Assembly (NCBI RefSeq): GCF_003605755.1
Contig: NZ_RAHJ01000003.1
Location: 186,001-250,000 of the forward strand
Reading direction: 5' to 3'
Length of the DNA: 64,000 bases
Origin: Tsuneonella suprasediminis
GTDB taxonomy: Bacteria > Pseudomonadota > Alphaproteobacteria > Sphingomonadales > Sphingomonadaceae
In this document: positions 20,648-30,534 of the stretch, in pieces
How positions within the stretch are numbered: position 1 is the stretch's first letter
Layout: every line of letters starts with the position of its first letter
Notes under the pieces: generated by a model
The model's database searches: none
Seen by the model: only the letters and a program-made list of their open reading frames with translations
What the model was told of the DNA's origin: nothing
Program-made: the position numbers and the translations under genes

Positions 20648-21799
20648 CTAGCTTTGAGCGGGAGCGACGATGCCCTCTGCCCGCTCGCGGCGGTCTTTCG
20701 GCTTCACGCCGTTGAACAGATAGAGCAAGAGCGGGCTGCGCCTCAGCAGGCTGTGTATGCCATACGACAGGCCAAGCGTGAGGACGCAGATCGCTGCCCA
20801 TGCGGGGAACGGCGACAGTGCCATGCCTGCGGAGAGCGCGACCAGCCCGATAATGATCGGATGATGGACGAGGTAAATCGTCAGCGAGGCATCGACCAGC
20901 TTCCTCACCAGCGGGGATTCGCGATCGAGAAAGCGGGCTGCGGCGGCCATCACCACTTGCACCAGTGCGACGGAGGATATCGCATCGAGCGCATATCCAC
21001 GTGCGACATCGAAATGCGATCCGTCATTCGGCAGCGCGATGCTCAATGACAGAGCCAGCAGTCCGATTATCGCCATTAACAGGCTGGGCCGCAACAAACG
21101 GGCAAAGGCCAGCGGATTGCGCCGAACGGCGACACCCCATGCGAAGAACGGCCCGTAGATAAGCACGGCCGCGAAATCGATCAGTCCCCCTAAGGGGCGC
21201 AAAATGGTATATGCGTTGTTGACGGCGAAAATCGTTCCCAGCGTCCACACGGCATAGCCAGCGACGAGCCACACGACAGGCACGTCAGGCACCTTTATTC
21301 GGCGAACGATTGGCCAGCACACGGCCAGAATGGCGCACATATACAGCAGCACCGGCAGGAACCACAGGTGTGACAGAAGCCCTTGCGACCAGTCGCCCCG
21401 GTCAAGCGGATTGCCGCCGGTCGCCTGGGTTAGCAAATAGTCCTGCAAAGGCACGATTGTGACCATCCCTGCCAGCAAGGGCAGGCCAAGGCGCTGCACA
21501 CGGTTGGCCATCCATTCGCGGGGGGCACGTCGTTCCAGCAGCAGTGCGGCGAAAAAGCCAGCAATCAGAAAGAATCCAGGCAATCGAAATTCGCTAAGCG
21601 TCAGCGGCACGATCTCAAGCGCGTCGCTATGCCGATCTGCGTGTATCACCCAGGGAAGAACGGTGAATGGCAGAGCTGCATGGAATGGTATCCCAAACAG
21701 CATGAACATGGCGCGGGCGGCATCCATAAAATGGAAGCGCGTCGCCTGCGCTGGCAAGGCTGCCGTGGCTTCTGAAGGGCTGGCCGGATTCGTCGTCAC
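20648..21799 (-). CDS. Acyltransferase 3 family membrane protein
   Basis: A 383-residue integral membrane acyltransferase of the OafA/OpgC type (acyltransferase-3), which transfers acyl groups to sugars of glycans or lipids. About ten hydrophobic helices are visible. The early FMDAARAMFMLFGIPFHAALPF contains the His usual in this family, and FRLPGFFLIAGFFAALLLER is the second signature. The late segment LTIYLVHHPIIIG is also typical. The start is GTG at 21799 with no strong ribosome-binding site. It converges with gyrB 45 bases away. Its acceptor is unknown. Confidence 0.85.
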   Translation of the reverse strand: MTTNPASPSEATAALPAQATRFHFMDAARAMFMLFGIPFHAALPFTVLPWVIHADRHSDALEIVPLTLSEFRLPGFFLIAGFFAALLLERRAPREWMANRVQRLGLPLLAGMVTIVPLQDYLLTQATGGNPLDRGDWSQGLLSHLWFLPVLLYMCAILAVCWPIVRRIKVPDVPVVWLVAGYAVWTLGTIFAVNNAYTILRPLGGLIDFAAVLIYGPFFAWGVAVRRNPLAFARLLRPSLLMAIIGLLALSLSIALPNDGSHFDVARGYALDAISSVALVQVVMAAAARFLDRESPLVRKLVDASLTIYLVHHPIIIGLVALSAGMALSPFPAWAAICVLTLGLSYGIHSLLRRSPLLLYLFNGVKPKDRRERAEGIVAPAQS

Positions 21800-21947
21800 A
21801 CCAGATTATTGCACTTTTCGGCAGTTGGTGCGTGGGTCAGAATATGGTTGTCCGGTTTGGGGACAGTTGGGCCATAAAATATGATCGCGGTGAACAGGCG
21901 ATCCGGCCGCGCGACGATACAAATCGCACGACCGGGACCGGGACCGA

Positions 21948-22583
21948 TCATGCGACCGGCGTGACGATTTTTTCTCGCGGTACAGGGGCACCGGCAACCC
22001 GCCCAGTGCGTGTGTTTTCATTAGACACATCGGTGTCGGGAATATGGTCTGCAGCCAACAGTTCGTCGAACAGCGCTTCGTAATGAATCATCGCCTGCCG
22101 CAATTCTTCGGTCGTTGCTTCGCCGCGTTCGTGCTTGCGCGCGATCTCGTGTCCGGCGCGATAGTGGCGCGCCACTTCGCTGTGATCGACAGTCAGGGTT
22201 TCATAGCGGGCATCGAAATCGTCGACCGGAAAGCCGCGCGCGGCCATCGTCGCGCCAATCACGCCATCGGCATCCACGATGGCGCTGGTCGGATCATCGA
22301 CAAAGCGGCCTTTTGCAGCAACCCATTCATCGGTGAAGCGCGTGCGTTCCCCCGCGTCGAGCGGGCGCAATTCAAGCTTTGAAACGCGCTTTTCACGGGC
22401 GGTCAGGTCAGCTTCGGCCTTTGTGCGGGCTCCGCGCTCTTCCAGTGTTCGTTCGTATTCTGCTTCTCCGAACCGTTCGCGCAGAGCGGCGGTGCGGCGC
22501 GAACGATAGACCGCGAACAGAATAAGCGCGGCAACGGCCAGTAATAATATTATAGAAATAACAGCAGTTTGTGTCGGTTCCAT
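21948..22583 (-). CDS. Membrane-anchored protein of unknown function
   Basis: A 211-residue protein with one N-terminal membrane helix (about residues 8-27, VISIILLLAVAALILFAVY), then a highly charged, mostly helical soluble domain rich in Glu and Arg. The cytoplasmic segment RSRRTAALRERFG follows the helix, which predicts an inside C-terminus. Motifs LDAGERTRFTDEWVAAKGRFVDDP and HYRAGHEIARKH recur in uncharacterised proteins from several bacterial groups. The start at 22583 has GAGG upstream. It diverges from the 5'-nucleotidase gene across about 147 bases. Confidence 0.75.
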   Translation of the reverse strand: MEPTQTAVISIILLLAVAALILFAVYRSRRTAALRERFGEAEYERTLEERGARTKAEADLTAREKRVSKLELRPLDAGERTRFTDEWVAAKGRFVDDPTSAIVDADGVIGATMAARGFPVDDFDARYETLTVDHSEVARHYRAGHEIARKHERGEATTEELRQAMIHYEALFDELLAADHIPDTDVSNENTRTGRVAGAPVPREKIVTPVA

Positions 22584-22730
22584 GGGACAATCCTCTTGAA
22601 TGTCCCCCTCCGTATATGGTGGGTCAACGATGGCTCGCCGCAAGTGGTTCCCCGGTCTGTGGGCGCGAGTAAGCGCGCAGGCGGGGGATTTTGTCTTGAA
22701 GCGGCAATCGCAGCGGTGCAGGTGCAGGAA

Positions 22731-24476
22731 ATGCTGCGTAATTTTCTAGCCGTTCCGCTTGCGCTGGGCCTTGCGGCCTGTGCCACTGTACCCACCCACA
22801 CGGCCACCGCGCCGGTGCCCGAGAGCCCGGTGACCGTGCGGCTGGTGGGGATCAACGATTTTCACGGCAATCTCGAACCGATCAAGCGACCGTTGGAACT
22901 GGAAGACGGGCAGGGCGGCAAGCAGACCGTCTATGCCGGGGGTGCGGCATGGTTTGCCGATGCCGTGGCGAAAACCCGCGCACAGAACGAATACAGCATG
23001 GCGGTTTCGGCAGGCGACATGATAAGTGCAAGCCCGCTGGTCAGTTCGCTTTTTCTCGATGAGCCGACCATTGGCGTGATGAACCGCATCGGCATCGATT
23101 TCAACGCAGTCGGCAACCACGAATTCGACCGCGGCTGGCGCGAACTGAAACGCCTGCAGGCGGGCGGGTGCGAGAAATATACGCTGCGTCAGCCATGCGC
23201 GGTCGAAAACCCATACAAAGGTGCGAACTTTCCGTTTCTGGCGGCGAATGTGACGATGCCCGATGGCGACACGTTGTTTCCGGCTTACGGGATCAAGCGG
23301 TTTGGTTCCGGCGCGCGCGCAGTGGCAGTGGGGGTTATCGGCCTGACGCTGAAAGGTACGCCATCGATTGTCGATCCTTCGGGCGTGAAGGGCCTGACTT
23401 TCGGTGACGAAGCCGATGCGATCAACAAGGCGGTCGGCGCGCTGACGGGGCAGGGCGTCGATGCCATCGTCGTGGCAATCCATCAGGGGCTGGTGCCCGA
23501 ACCGGGGGCCAATTTTACGGGGTGCGGTGCGATTTCGGGCGATCTCAAGCCGATCCTTGAACGGCTGGACCCGCGAGTCAGCATCGTGCTGTCGGGCCAC
23601 ACGCATCGCAGTTACGTATGCGATTTTGCGACGGTCGATCCCTCGCGGCGGTTTCTGGTGACGCAGGCCGGGTATGGCGGAACAGAGATCACCGATATCG
23701 CGCTGAATATCGACCCGGCGACCGATACGGTCGTGAGCGTGAAGGCGAAGAACATTCCGGTGCAAAGCGTCAGCCCGGCAGCGGGCGATAGCCGCCCGGC
23801 GGACCCGGCTTTCACCAGCTATACCCCGGATCCGGCCATTGCCGCTTACGTGGCGAAATATGCCGCCGCTGCCAGCGCCGCGACCAATCGCCCGGTGGGC
23901 AAATTGTCCGGTGCCGCGCTCAAGCAGGGCGTGGACAATGCGCTGGGCGATCTGATCGCAGACGCGCAACTGGCCGCCACCCGCGAAGCGGGGGCGCAGA
24001 TCGCCTTGATGAACCCCGGCGGCATCCGCGCAGACCTGCGCCCGGCGCCCGACGGCACAGTGACCTTTGGCGATATCTACGCGGTTCAGCCCTTCGGCAA
24101 CACGCTGGTGACGATGACATATACCGGGCAGCAATTGCTCGACCTGCTCGAACAGCAATATGGCGACAGCAGTGAGAACAAGGTGTTCTCCGTCTCGCAC
24201 GGCTTTGCGATGACGCTCGACCCGGCAAAGCCTGTCGGGCAACGGGTGGTGCGCGCCACGCTCGATGGCAAACCGATTGATCCGGCCGCGTATTATCGGG
24301 TGACGATGAATTCGTTTCTCTCGACCGGCGGCGATGGTTTTACGCTGTTCAAACAGGGAACCGAACCGACTGTCGGACCGCTCGATGTCGATGCGATGGA
24401 GGCATGGCTGCAACTGCCCGGCGGCGATGTGCGGTCCTTGCCCAAAGGCGGGCGAGTGACAGTCATCGGCAGCTAG
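22731..24476 (+). CDS. 5'-nucleotidase/metallophosphatase lipoprotein
   Basis: A 581-residue exported nucleotidase of the UshA family, which removes phosphate from nucleotides in the periplasm or outer face. The lipoprotein signal ends LGLAAC. The metallophosphatase domain shows metal ligands in INDFHGN, SAGDMI, VGNHEFDRG, and SGHTHR. The C-terminal substrate-binding domain (about residues 370-560) has MNPGGIRADL, TFGDIYAVQPFGNTLVT and FLSTGGDGFTLF. The start ATG at 22731 sits after GCAGGAA. It could aid phosphate or nucleoside salvage. No Pho-box was seen upstream. Confidence 0.93.
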   Translation: MLRNFLAVPLALGLAACATVPTHTATAPVPESPVTVRLVGINDFHGNLEPIKRPLELEDGQGGKQTVYAGGAAWFADAVAKTRAQNEYSMAVSAGDMISASPLVSSLFLDEPTIGVMNRIGIDFNAVGNHEFDRGWRELKRLQAGGCEKYTLRQPCAVENPYKGANFPFLAANVTMPDGDTLFPAYGIKRFGSGARAVAVGVIGLTLKGTPSIVDPSGVKGLTFGDEADAINKAVGALTGQGVDAIVVAIHQGLVPEPGANFTGCGAISGDLKPILERLDPRVSIVLSGHTHRSYVCDFATVDPSRRFLVTQAGYGGTEITDIALNIDPATDTVVSVKAKNIPVQSVSPAAGDSRPADPAFTSYTPDPAIAAYVAKYAAAASAATNRPVGKLSGAALKQGVDNALGDLIADAQLAATREAGAQIALMNPGGIRADLRPAPDGTVTFGDIYAVQPFGNTLVTMTYTGQQLLDLLEQQYGDSSENKVFSVSHGFAMTLDPAKPVGQRVVRATLDGKPIDPAAYYRVTMNSFLSTGGDGFTLFKQGTEPTVGPLDVDAMEAWLQLPGGDVRSLPKGGRVTVIGS

Positions 24477-24781
24477 GGGATGACTTTGGCTTAGGGACAG
24501 AGTTCACTGCCGTCAGTTGCCACTGACCCGATCCGGGGCCCCGTGCATTTTCGGGCGTGGCCACAGTGTAAGCTGGACCCCGGCTCGGGGGCTGGGGTGA
24601 CGGCAACGGAGGTGGCTCACTGGAGAGGCGAATGAAGTGCACCGGTTCGGTACGTGCATATCGCATCTCCGCACCTACCTATAGCATCGCACAACGTCGC
24701 CCTGGACTTGATCCGGGGCCCAGCTATTCTTGTTAAGTGCGATTGTCAGGCGTGCGTTCTCAACGCGCCCGGCATTCTCGG
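24477..24781. repeat. Intergenic gap with degenerate REP-like inverted pair
   Basis: This 305-base gap has no gene. At 24571-24603 and 24695-24724 it holds two opposed copies of a dispersed element of the form GTCaCCCCGGacctgATCCGGGG, also present at 30.7, 31.1 and 59.3 kb. Each copy can fold on itself, and the pair can fold into a larger stem. The copies here are the most diverged in the window. Confidence 0.6.
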
Positions 24782-25429
24782 TTAGCCGCTTCGTCCCTGC
24801 ACAGCAGCGATCCTGGCGATCCCGCTGGCGCCGCGGTTTGCCGCCGACAGGCCTGCGAACATCGTATCGACGATAGCGGCGAGCTTTTCTTCGCTCAGCC
24901 GGTCGTCCATATAAGTCAGCACTTCCGCCATAGTGTAGGGGAACACCATCTGGTTGATCAGCGACAACGCCTGATTGATCTCCAGCCCCGGAAATGCCCC
25001 ATCGGCCTGTGCCTGCGCGATCAGTTCGCACAGGTAATGATCGGCCAGATCGACGTAGCTTTCGACCCGCTCGAAATGCGCCGCGCCCAGTTCGCAATAA
25101 ACTTCGAACGTCGCCGGATCGGCGCGGTAGCGGTCGCGATGGATACGAAACCGGCGGACGAAGAATTCGTACATCTTCCGGTTCGGCGGCAGATCGGCGG
25201 CCAGCACTTCTTCCATCGCGGCGATATGATCGACGAACCATGTCTCGACAATGGCATCGATCATTTCGTTATCGTCAGCGAAATGCGCCTCTACCCGTGC
25301 ACGGGGGACACCGGCAGCGCTGGCGACCATACCCAGCGTGATGCCGTCGCCGTTCTGCTCGACCAGCTTGCGCGCAACTTCCACGAAGCGCGCGCGTTCG
25401 GTGCTGTGACTCGCATCGGAGGAGGGCAA
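24782..25429 (-). CDS. TetR family transcriptional regulator
   Basis: About 215 residues. The N-terminal helix-turn-helix is seen in FVEVARKLVEQNGDGITLGMVASAAGVPRARVEAHFADDNEMIDAIVE, followed by an all-helical ligand-binding domain. The first clear start is TTG at 25429, preceded by CGGAG at good spacing; no in-frame ATG lies nearer than well inside the upstream gene. It is 34 bases downstream of the PlsC-like gene and in the same direction as ivd and mccB, so it may respond to an acyl-CoA and control this leucine-catabolism run. That regulatory role is inference from position. Confidence 0.82.
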   Translation of the reverse strand: MPSSDASHSTERARFVEVARKLVEQNGDGITLGMVASAAGVPRARVEAHFADDNEMIDAIVETWFVDHIAAMEEVLAADLPPNRKMYEFFVRRFRIHRDRYRADPATFEVYCELGAAHFERVESYVDLADHYLCELIAQAQADGAFPGLEINQALSLINQMVFPYTMAEVLTYMDDRLSEEKLAAIVDTMFAGLSAANRGASGIARIAAVQGRSG

Positions 25430-25463
25430 GGATTCGGCTCCGCTCAAGTGGTTCTGGAGCAAT

Positions 25464-26099
25464 CTAGAGTGCGTCCGGCCCCGCGTGAAGCCCCGATTGT
25501 TCGATAGCCTGACGGGCAAGTTCTTCAAACCGCGGGCAATCGGGGCGCACAGAGCGATAGAAAGCGGCGATTTTGGCCAGATCGGCGGCAAAGTCGCCGG
25601 TTGGCATGATAGGCGGACCCAGCCCGCCGCGCTTCGTTGCATGATCGACCCAGCCGGGCACGATCGGCACCCCGGCGGCATGGGCGATGTGGTAGAACCC
25701 GCTGCGCCAGCGCCCGTTCGAATTGCGCGATCCTTCGGGTGCCACGACCAGCGCCAGTTCGTCCGTCTCGGTAAAGGCTTGCGCCACCTGCCCGACATAG
25801 TTCGACTGCCGCGACCGATCGACCGCAATGCCGCCCATATCGCGCATGAACCGGGTCATCGGCCATTTGAACAGCGTGTGTTTACCCATGAAACTGGGCT
25901 GCATCCCGAAATGGTGCACCCCGCCGAGGAAGAACACGAAATCCCAGTTCGACGTATGCGGCGCGCCGGCGATGACACATTTTCCCACGCCGGGATGGTG
26001 CCCCTCCACCCGCCATCCTTTCCAGCGATAGAGCGTCAGCAATATCCGCCACGCAATGCGCGACAGCCAGTGCGGCCTGCGATGGGTGGCGGTGGTCAA
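25464..26099 (-). CDS. PlsC-like acyltransferase
   Basis: A 211-residue member of the glycerol-3-phosphate acyltransferase superfamily. The catalytic motif HX4D is HTSNWD near residue 48, and the second motif is VAPEGSRN with RSGFYHIAHAAGVPIVPGW after it. It is shorter than true PlsC and has one early hydrophobic patch (WRILLTLYRW), resembling the acyltransferases of unknown acceptor found in many alphaproteobacteria. The start is TTG at 26099, 12 bases after the mccB stop. Its place in an ivd-mccB run suggests cotranscription rather than a known pathway link. Confidence 0.82.
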   Translation of the reverse strand: MTTATHRRPHWLSRIAWRILLTLYRWKGWRVEGHHPGVGKCVIAGAPHTSNWDFVFFLGGVHHFGMQPSFMGKHTLFKWPMTRFMRDMGGIAVDRSRQSNYVGQVAQAFTETDELALVVAPEGSRNSNGRWRSGFYHIAHAAGVPIVPGWVDHATKRGGLGPPIMPTGDFAADLAKIAAFYRSVRPDCPRFEELARQAIEQSGLHAGPDAL

Positions 26100-26111
26100 A
26101 CGACTGGAGGC

Positions 26112-27719
26112 CTACATCCGGAACACGCCGAACGCCGGGCGTTCGGGGATTGGTGCTTCCAGTGCCGCCGCCAGACTGAGGCCGAGCACGTCGCGGGTCT
26201 GCACAGGATCGATTACCCCATCGTCCCACAGGCGGGCGGTGGCGTAGTAGGGGTTGCCTTCGTCTTCGTATTTCTGGCGGATCGGGGCTTTGAACGCCTC
26301 TGCCTCTTCCGCCGACCATTTGTCGGCATCGCGGTGGACCGTGGCCAGCACGCTGGCCGCCTGTTCGCCGCCCATCACGCTGATCCGGGCATTGGGCCAT
26401 GTGAACAGGAAGCGCGGGGCATAGGCGCGCCCGCACATCCCGTAATTGCCCGCGCCGAAGCTGCCGCCGATCACTACGGTGATCTTGGGCACTGTCGCAG
26501 TGGCCACCGCTGTCACCAGTTTGGCACCGTGCTTGGCGATTCCTTCCGCTTCGTACTTCCCGCCGACCATAAAGCCGGAGATATTCTGAAGGAACAGCAA
26601 GGGGATGCGCCGCTGGCATGCCAGTTCGATGAAATGCGCGCCTTTCTGTGCGCTTTCGCTGAACAGCACCCCGTTGTTGGCCAGGATTGCCACTGGCATG
26701 CCCCAGATATGCGCGAAGCCGCAGACCAGCGTGCTGCCGTATTGGGCCTTGAACTCGTGGAACTCACTGCCATCGACGATCCGCGCGATCACTTCGTGTA
26801 CATCGTAGGGCGCGCGCACGTCTTCGGGGATCAGGGCATAGAGATCGTCGGCATCGTATTGCGGCGGGCGGGGTTCTTCGATCCGCACGGCAGCGGCGGC
26901 CTGCGGATTGTCGCCCAAATGCGACACGATATCGCGCACGATAGTCAGCGCGTGCTCGTCGTTTTCGGCCAGATGATCGACCACACCGCTTTTCTTCGCA
27001 TGCAAGTCGCCGCCGCCGAGATCTTCGGCGCTGATTTCCTCGCCCGTCGCGGCCTTCACCAGTGGTGGCCCGGCGAGGAAGATCGTGCCCTGATTGCGGA
27101 CGATCACTGTCTCGTCGCTCATCGCCGGGACATAGGCGCCCCCGGCGGTGCAAGAGCCCATCACGCAGGCGATCTGCGGAATGCCCAGCGCGGACATATT
27201 CGCCTGATTGAAGAAGATGCGCCCGAAGTGATCGCGGTCGGGGAACACCTCTGCCTGATAGGGCAGGTTGGCCCCGCCGCTATCGACCAGATAGACGCAT
27301 GGCAGGCGGTTTTCCTGCGCGATTTCCTGTGCGCGCAGATGCTTCTTCACCGTCATCGGGTAATAACTGCCGCCCTTCACGGTGGGATCGTTGCACACGA
27401 TCATCACCTGACGGCCCGATACCCGTCCGATGCCGCAGATCATCGACGCGCCGCTGACATCGCCTTCGTACATTCCGTTGGCGGCGAGCTGGCCGATTTC
27501 GAGAAACGGCGAACCGGGATCGAGCAACCGCTCCACCCGTTCGCGCGGCAACAGCTTGCCGCGCGCGACGTGGCGTTCGCGGTGCTTCTCACTGCCACCC
27601 AGCGCCGCCTGCGCCACTTTGGCGCGCAGATCGTCGGCCAGCGCCTTGTTATGCGCAAACCGGGCCTTCGCCTCGGGGTTTTCCCGGTCGAGCCTGGTGG
27701 GGAGGATGGGGGCGGTCAC
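26112..27719 (-). CDS. mccB: Methylcrotonyl-CoA carboxylase, carboxyltransferase (beta) subunit
   Basis: The beta subunit transfers CO2 from carboxybiotin to 3-methylcrotonyl-CoA in leucine breakdown. The 535-residue protein has the two crotonase-like halves of a carboxyltransferase. Family markers include [60 protein letters not shown] and [14 protein letters not shown]; the GANLP form favours MCC over propionyl-CoA carboxylase. The GTG start at 27719 overlaps the ivd stop as GTGA. The biotin-carrying alpha subunit, hydratase and lyase genes are not in this window. Confidence 0.92.
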   Translation of the reverse strand: MTAPILPTRLDRENPEAKARFAHNKALADDLRAKVAQAALGGSEKHRERHVARGKLLPRERVERLLDPGSPFLEIGQLAANGMYEGDVSGASMICGIGRVSGRQVMIVCNDPTVKGGSYYPMTVKKHLRAQEIAQENRLPCVYLVDSGGANLPYQAEVFPDRDHFGRIFFNQANMSALGIPQIACVMGSCTAGGAYVPAMSDETVIVRNQGTIFLAGPPLVKAATGEEISAEDLGGGDLHAKKSGVVDHLAENDEHALTIVRDIVSHLGDNPQAAAAVRIEEPRPPQYDADDLYALIPEDVRAPYDVHEVIARIVDGSEFHEFKAQYGSTLVCGFAHIWGMPVAILANNGVLFSESAQKGAHFIELACQRRIPLLFLQNISGFMVGGKYEAEGIAKHGAKLVTAVATATVPKITVVIGGSFGAGNYGMCGRAYAPRFLFTWPNARISVMGGEQAASVLATVHRDADKWSAEEAEAFKAPIRQKYEDEGNPYYATARLWDDGVIDPVQTRDVLGLSLAAALEAPIPERPAFGVFRM

Positions 27720-28882
27720 CCCGCTGCCCCGATCAGTTCGCGGCCGATCAGCATCCGCCGGATTTCATTCGTCCCCGCGCCGATATCGAGCAGCTTGGCA
27801 TCGCGCAGATAGCGTTCGACCGGCCAGTCCTTGGTGTAGCCCGCACCGCCCAGCGCCTGCACCGCCTCTGCCGCGACCTTGAAGGCATTTTCGCTGGCCA
27901 GCAGAATCGCGCCGGCTGCGTCGAAGCGGGTGGTCTGCCCCGCGTCGCATGCTTTGGCCACGGCATAAGTATAGGCGCGCGCCGATTGCAGGGCGACGTA
28001 CATATCCGCCACTTTGGCCTGCATCAGCTGGAACGTTCCGATCGGTTTGCCGAACTGTTTGCGCTCGCGGATATAGGGGATCACGGTGTCGAGGCAGGCC
28101 TGCATAATGCCCAGCTGCAATCCGGCCAGCACCACGCGTTCGTAATCCAGCCCGCTCATCAACACGCCGACCCCGCCGTGCAGCGGGCCCATCACGTTTT
28201 CTTCGGGAACGAAACAATCGTCGAACACCAGTTCGGCGGTCGGGCTGCCGCGCATCCCCATCTTGTCGATTTTCTGCCCGATACTGAAACCGGGCATGTC
28301 TTTCTCGATCAGGAACGCGGTGATGCCGCGGCTGCCGCCGTCGGGCGCGGTCTTGGCATAGACCACCAGCGTATCGGCATATGTCGCGTTGGTGATCCAG
28401 AACTTGGTGCCATTGAGCACATATCCGCCATCGGCCGCATCGGCGCGCAGCTTCATCGATACGACATCGGACCCGGCGCCCGCTTCGCTCATCGCCAGCG
28501 ATCCGACGTGTTCGCCGCTGATCAGCCTGGGGAGATATTTTGCCTTCTGATCGTCGTTACCCCAGCGGCGGATCTGGTTGACGCACAGATTCGAATGCGC
28601 GCCATAGCTGAGGCCGACGCTGGCCGATGCGCGGCTGACTTCCTCCACCGCAATCACATGTTCGAGATAGCCCAGACCAAGCCCGCCCCATTCCGGCTCC
28701 ACCGTCATGCCGTGCAGCCCCAGTTCACCCATCGCAGGCCACAGATCGCGCGGGAACCAGTCTTCCCGGTCAGCCTTTTCCGCCAGCGGCGCGATCTGCT
28801 CGTCCGCGAAACGTGCCGTCGTTTCGCGGATCATTTCCGCATTCTCGCCAAGCTGAAAATCAAATTCCGGGGTCGCGCGCAA
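27716..28882 (-). CDS. ivd: Isovaleryl-CoA dehydrogenase
   Basis: IVD oxidises isovaleryl-CoA to 3-methylcrotonyl-CoA with FAD, the step before MccB in leucine degradation. The protein is 388 residues when started at TTG 28882, which follows AGGAG at ideal spacing and gives the family's normal length. Acyl-CoA dehydrogenase signatures are [12 protein letters not shown] and the C-terminal [22 protein letters not shown]. The catalytic base is the Glu of [11 protein letters not shown], placed as in human IVD rather than near the C-terminus as in most relatives, which supports the call. It is translationally coupled to mccB. Confidence 0.93.
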   Translation of the reverse strand: MRATPEFDFQLGENAEMIRETTARFADEQIAPLAEKADREDWFPRDLWPAMGELGLHGMTVEPEWGGLGLGYLEHVIAVEEVSRASASVGLSYGAHSNLCVNQIRRWGNDDQKAKYLPRLISGEHVGSLAMSEAGAGSDVVSMKLRADAADGGYVLNGTKFWITNATYADTLVVYAKTAPDGGSRGITAFLIEKDMPGFSIGQKIDKMGMRGSPTAELVFDDCFVPEENVMGPLHGGVGVLMSGLDYERVVLAGLQLGIMQACLDTVIPYIRERKQFGKPIGTFQLMQAKVADMYVALQSARAYTYAVAKACDAGQTTRFDAAGAILLASENAFKVAAEAVQALGGAGYTKDWPVERYLRDAKLLDIGAGTNEIRRMLIGRELIGAAG

Positions 28883-28953
28883 TGTCTCTCTCCTCTGGCC
28901 GACCCGCATAGCCGAGGGATGGTTACAATGGCAATCAGTGCGGTGGGGACAGT

Positions 28954-30534
28954 GTGCAGGCAAGTGAAATTGTATTGAAGGTACACGGATTTAGTCTAAA
29001 ACGACCGTCGGATCGTTACATGGAAAAATTAGCAAAAAACGCATGGCCAACCGGCTTGGCCCCCGACGCGACGATGTGTGGCGAGGGGCAACGCGCAGCT
29101 GTTATGGCATCGTATGGCATCGACGTACTGACCGGCGATAGCGAGTTGACGGAAATTGTCCGGTTCGCGGCAAAGCTGTTCAATGCGCCGATTGCGCTCG
29201 TCAGTCTGGTTGAACAGGAGCGGCAGCGCTTCGTCGCGCGCGAGGGGTTGGAAGAAACCGAAACTCCGCGCGATGTCAGCTTCTGCGCGCATACGATGCT
29301 TCAGGCGGAGCCGATGATCATCACCGACGCGCCAGCCGATCCCCGCTTTGCCGACAATGCGCTGGTCACCGGGCCGATGCATCTGCGGTTCTATGCCGGG
29401 GTGCCGCTGGTATCGGAAGAAGGGGCGCCGCTGGGCGCGCTGTGTGTGATCGATCGGGTCGCGCGACCCGGTGGATTGAGCGACTTGCAGATCGAAGGGA
29501 TGCAGGTGCTGGCGGCGGCGGTGATGCGCCGTCTCAGCGCGCGGCGTTCCAATCTGGAGTCGCTGCGCCAGTTACAGATCAGCGAAGAACGGTTCCGCCT
29601 GCTTGCGGATTCGATGCCCGATATCGCCTTTACCTGCACCGCCGATGGACAGTTCGATTATTACAATCGGCGGTTTTATGAATATACCGGTGTCGAACCG
29701 GGCTTTCATGAAGGCGGTGTCGGCACGCTGGTTCACGAAAGCGACCGGGAAAGCGCGGTCCGGCAATGGGAGCGCGCGCAGGAAATCGGTGAGCCGTATC
29801 AGCACGAACACCGTCTGCGCCGGGCCGATGGCGAATACCGCTGGATGCTGGTCCGCGCTCTGCCGCTAAAGGATGCAGGTGGCAATGTTGTGCGCTGGTC
29901 GGGGACAATCACCGATATCGACGATAGCCGCCGCCTGTCGGACAATCGCGATCTGCTGGCCCGCGAACTGTCGCACCGGATCAAGAATATCTTTGCGGTG
30001 GTTGCGGGGCTGGTGTCGATTCGCGCGCGGCGCCACCCGGAAGCAACGGCATTTGCGGAAGATTTGATTGCAGCAATTCGTACTCTGGGCCGGGCACACG
30101 ATTTTGTGCGTCCGATAGAGGGGGCAAAGGGCGATAGTCTGACCGGGCTGCTGAATGAATTGATGGCACCGTATGCCGACGAAGGCGTCCGGGTGGCGAT
30201 TGCGGGCGATGATTGCGCGATTGGGCACCGGGCAGCCACTCCGCTGGCGCTGGTGTTTCACGAACTGGCGACCAATTCAGCGAAATACGGATCGTTATCG
30301 GCGCCAGAAGGTCGCATCTCGATTCACGTCGATTGCAGCGAAGGCAGCGAAACGACGCGGATCGCCTGGCGCGAATCCGGTGGCCCGGAAACTCGGGCGG
30401 GCAACGAAGGCTTCGGTTCGCGGCTGGTACAAATGGCCATCGAAGGGCAGTTGAACGGTTCGATGGAACGGCGCTTCGAACCGGCGGGGCTGGAAGTCGA
30501 TCTGACGATCCCCACTGCCTCCATCCACGCCTGA
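28954..30534 (+). CDS. GAF-PAS sensor histidine kinase of the HWE type
   Basis: A soluble 526-residue sensor kinase. A GAF domain covers about residues 60-200 (ITDAPADPRFADN, RFYAGVPL), then PAS/PAC about 205-325 (DIAFTCTADGQFDYYNRRF, GTITDID). The kinase core starts with the phospho-accepting His in RELSHRIKNIFAVV near residue 341. The N-box HELATNSAKYGSLS with its His and the G1-box WRES meet the HWE criteria. No response regulator gene is adjacent, so it is an orphan. Such kinases often govern general stress or light responses in alphaproteobacteria; the GAF lacks an obvious chromophore Cys I can assign. The start (GTG 28954 or ATG 29020) is uncertain. Confidence 0.88.
   Translation: MQASEIVLKVHGFSLKRPSDRYMEKLAKNAWPTGLAPDATMCGEGQRAAVMASYGIDVLTGDSELTEIVRFAAKLFNAPIALVSLVEQERQRFVAREGLEETETPRDVSFCAHTMLQAEPMIITDAPADPRFADNALVTGPMHLRFYAGVPLVSEEGAPLGALCVIDRVARPGGLSDLQIEGMQVLAAAVMRRLSARRSNLESLRQLQISEERFRLLADSMPDIAFTCTADGQFDYYNRRFYEYTGVEPGFHEGGVGTLVHESDRESAVRQWERAQEIGEPYQHEHRLRRADGEYRWMLVRALPLKDAGGNVVRWSGTITDIDDSRRLSDNRDLLARELSHRIKNIFAVVAGLVSIRARRHPEATAFAEDLIAAIRTLGRAHDFVRPIEGAKGDSLTGLLNELMAPYADEGVRVAIAGDDCAIGHRAATPLALVFHELATNSAKYGSLSAPEGRISIHVDCSEGSETTRIAWRESGGPETRAGNEGFGSRLVQMAIEGQLNGSMERRFEPAGLEVDLTIPTASIHA

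Noticed and set aside
24782-25828. TetR protein extended to 348 residues
   Set aside because: The extra N-terminal part is antisense-like sequence inside the PlsC gene; a TTG start with a ribosome-binding site gives normal length.
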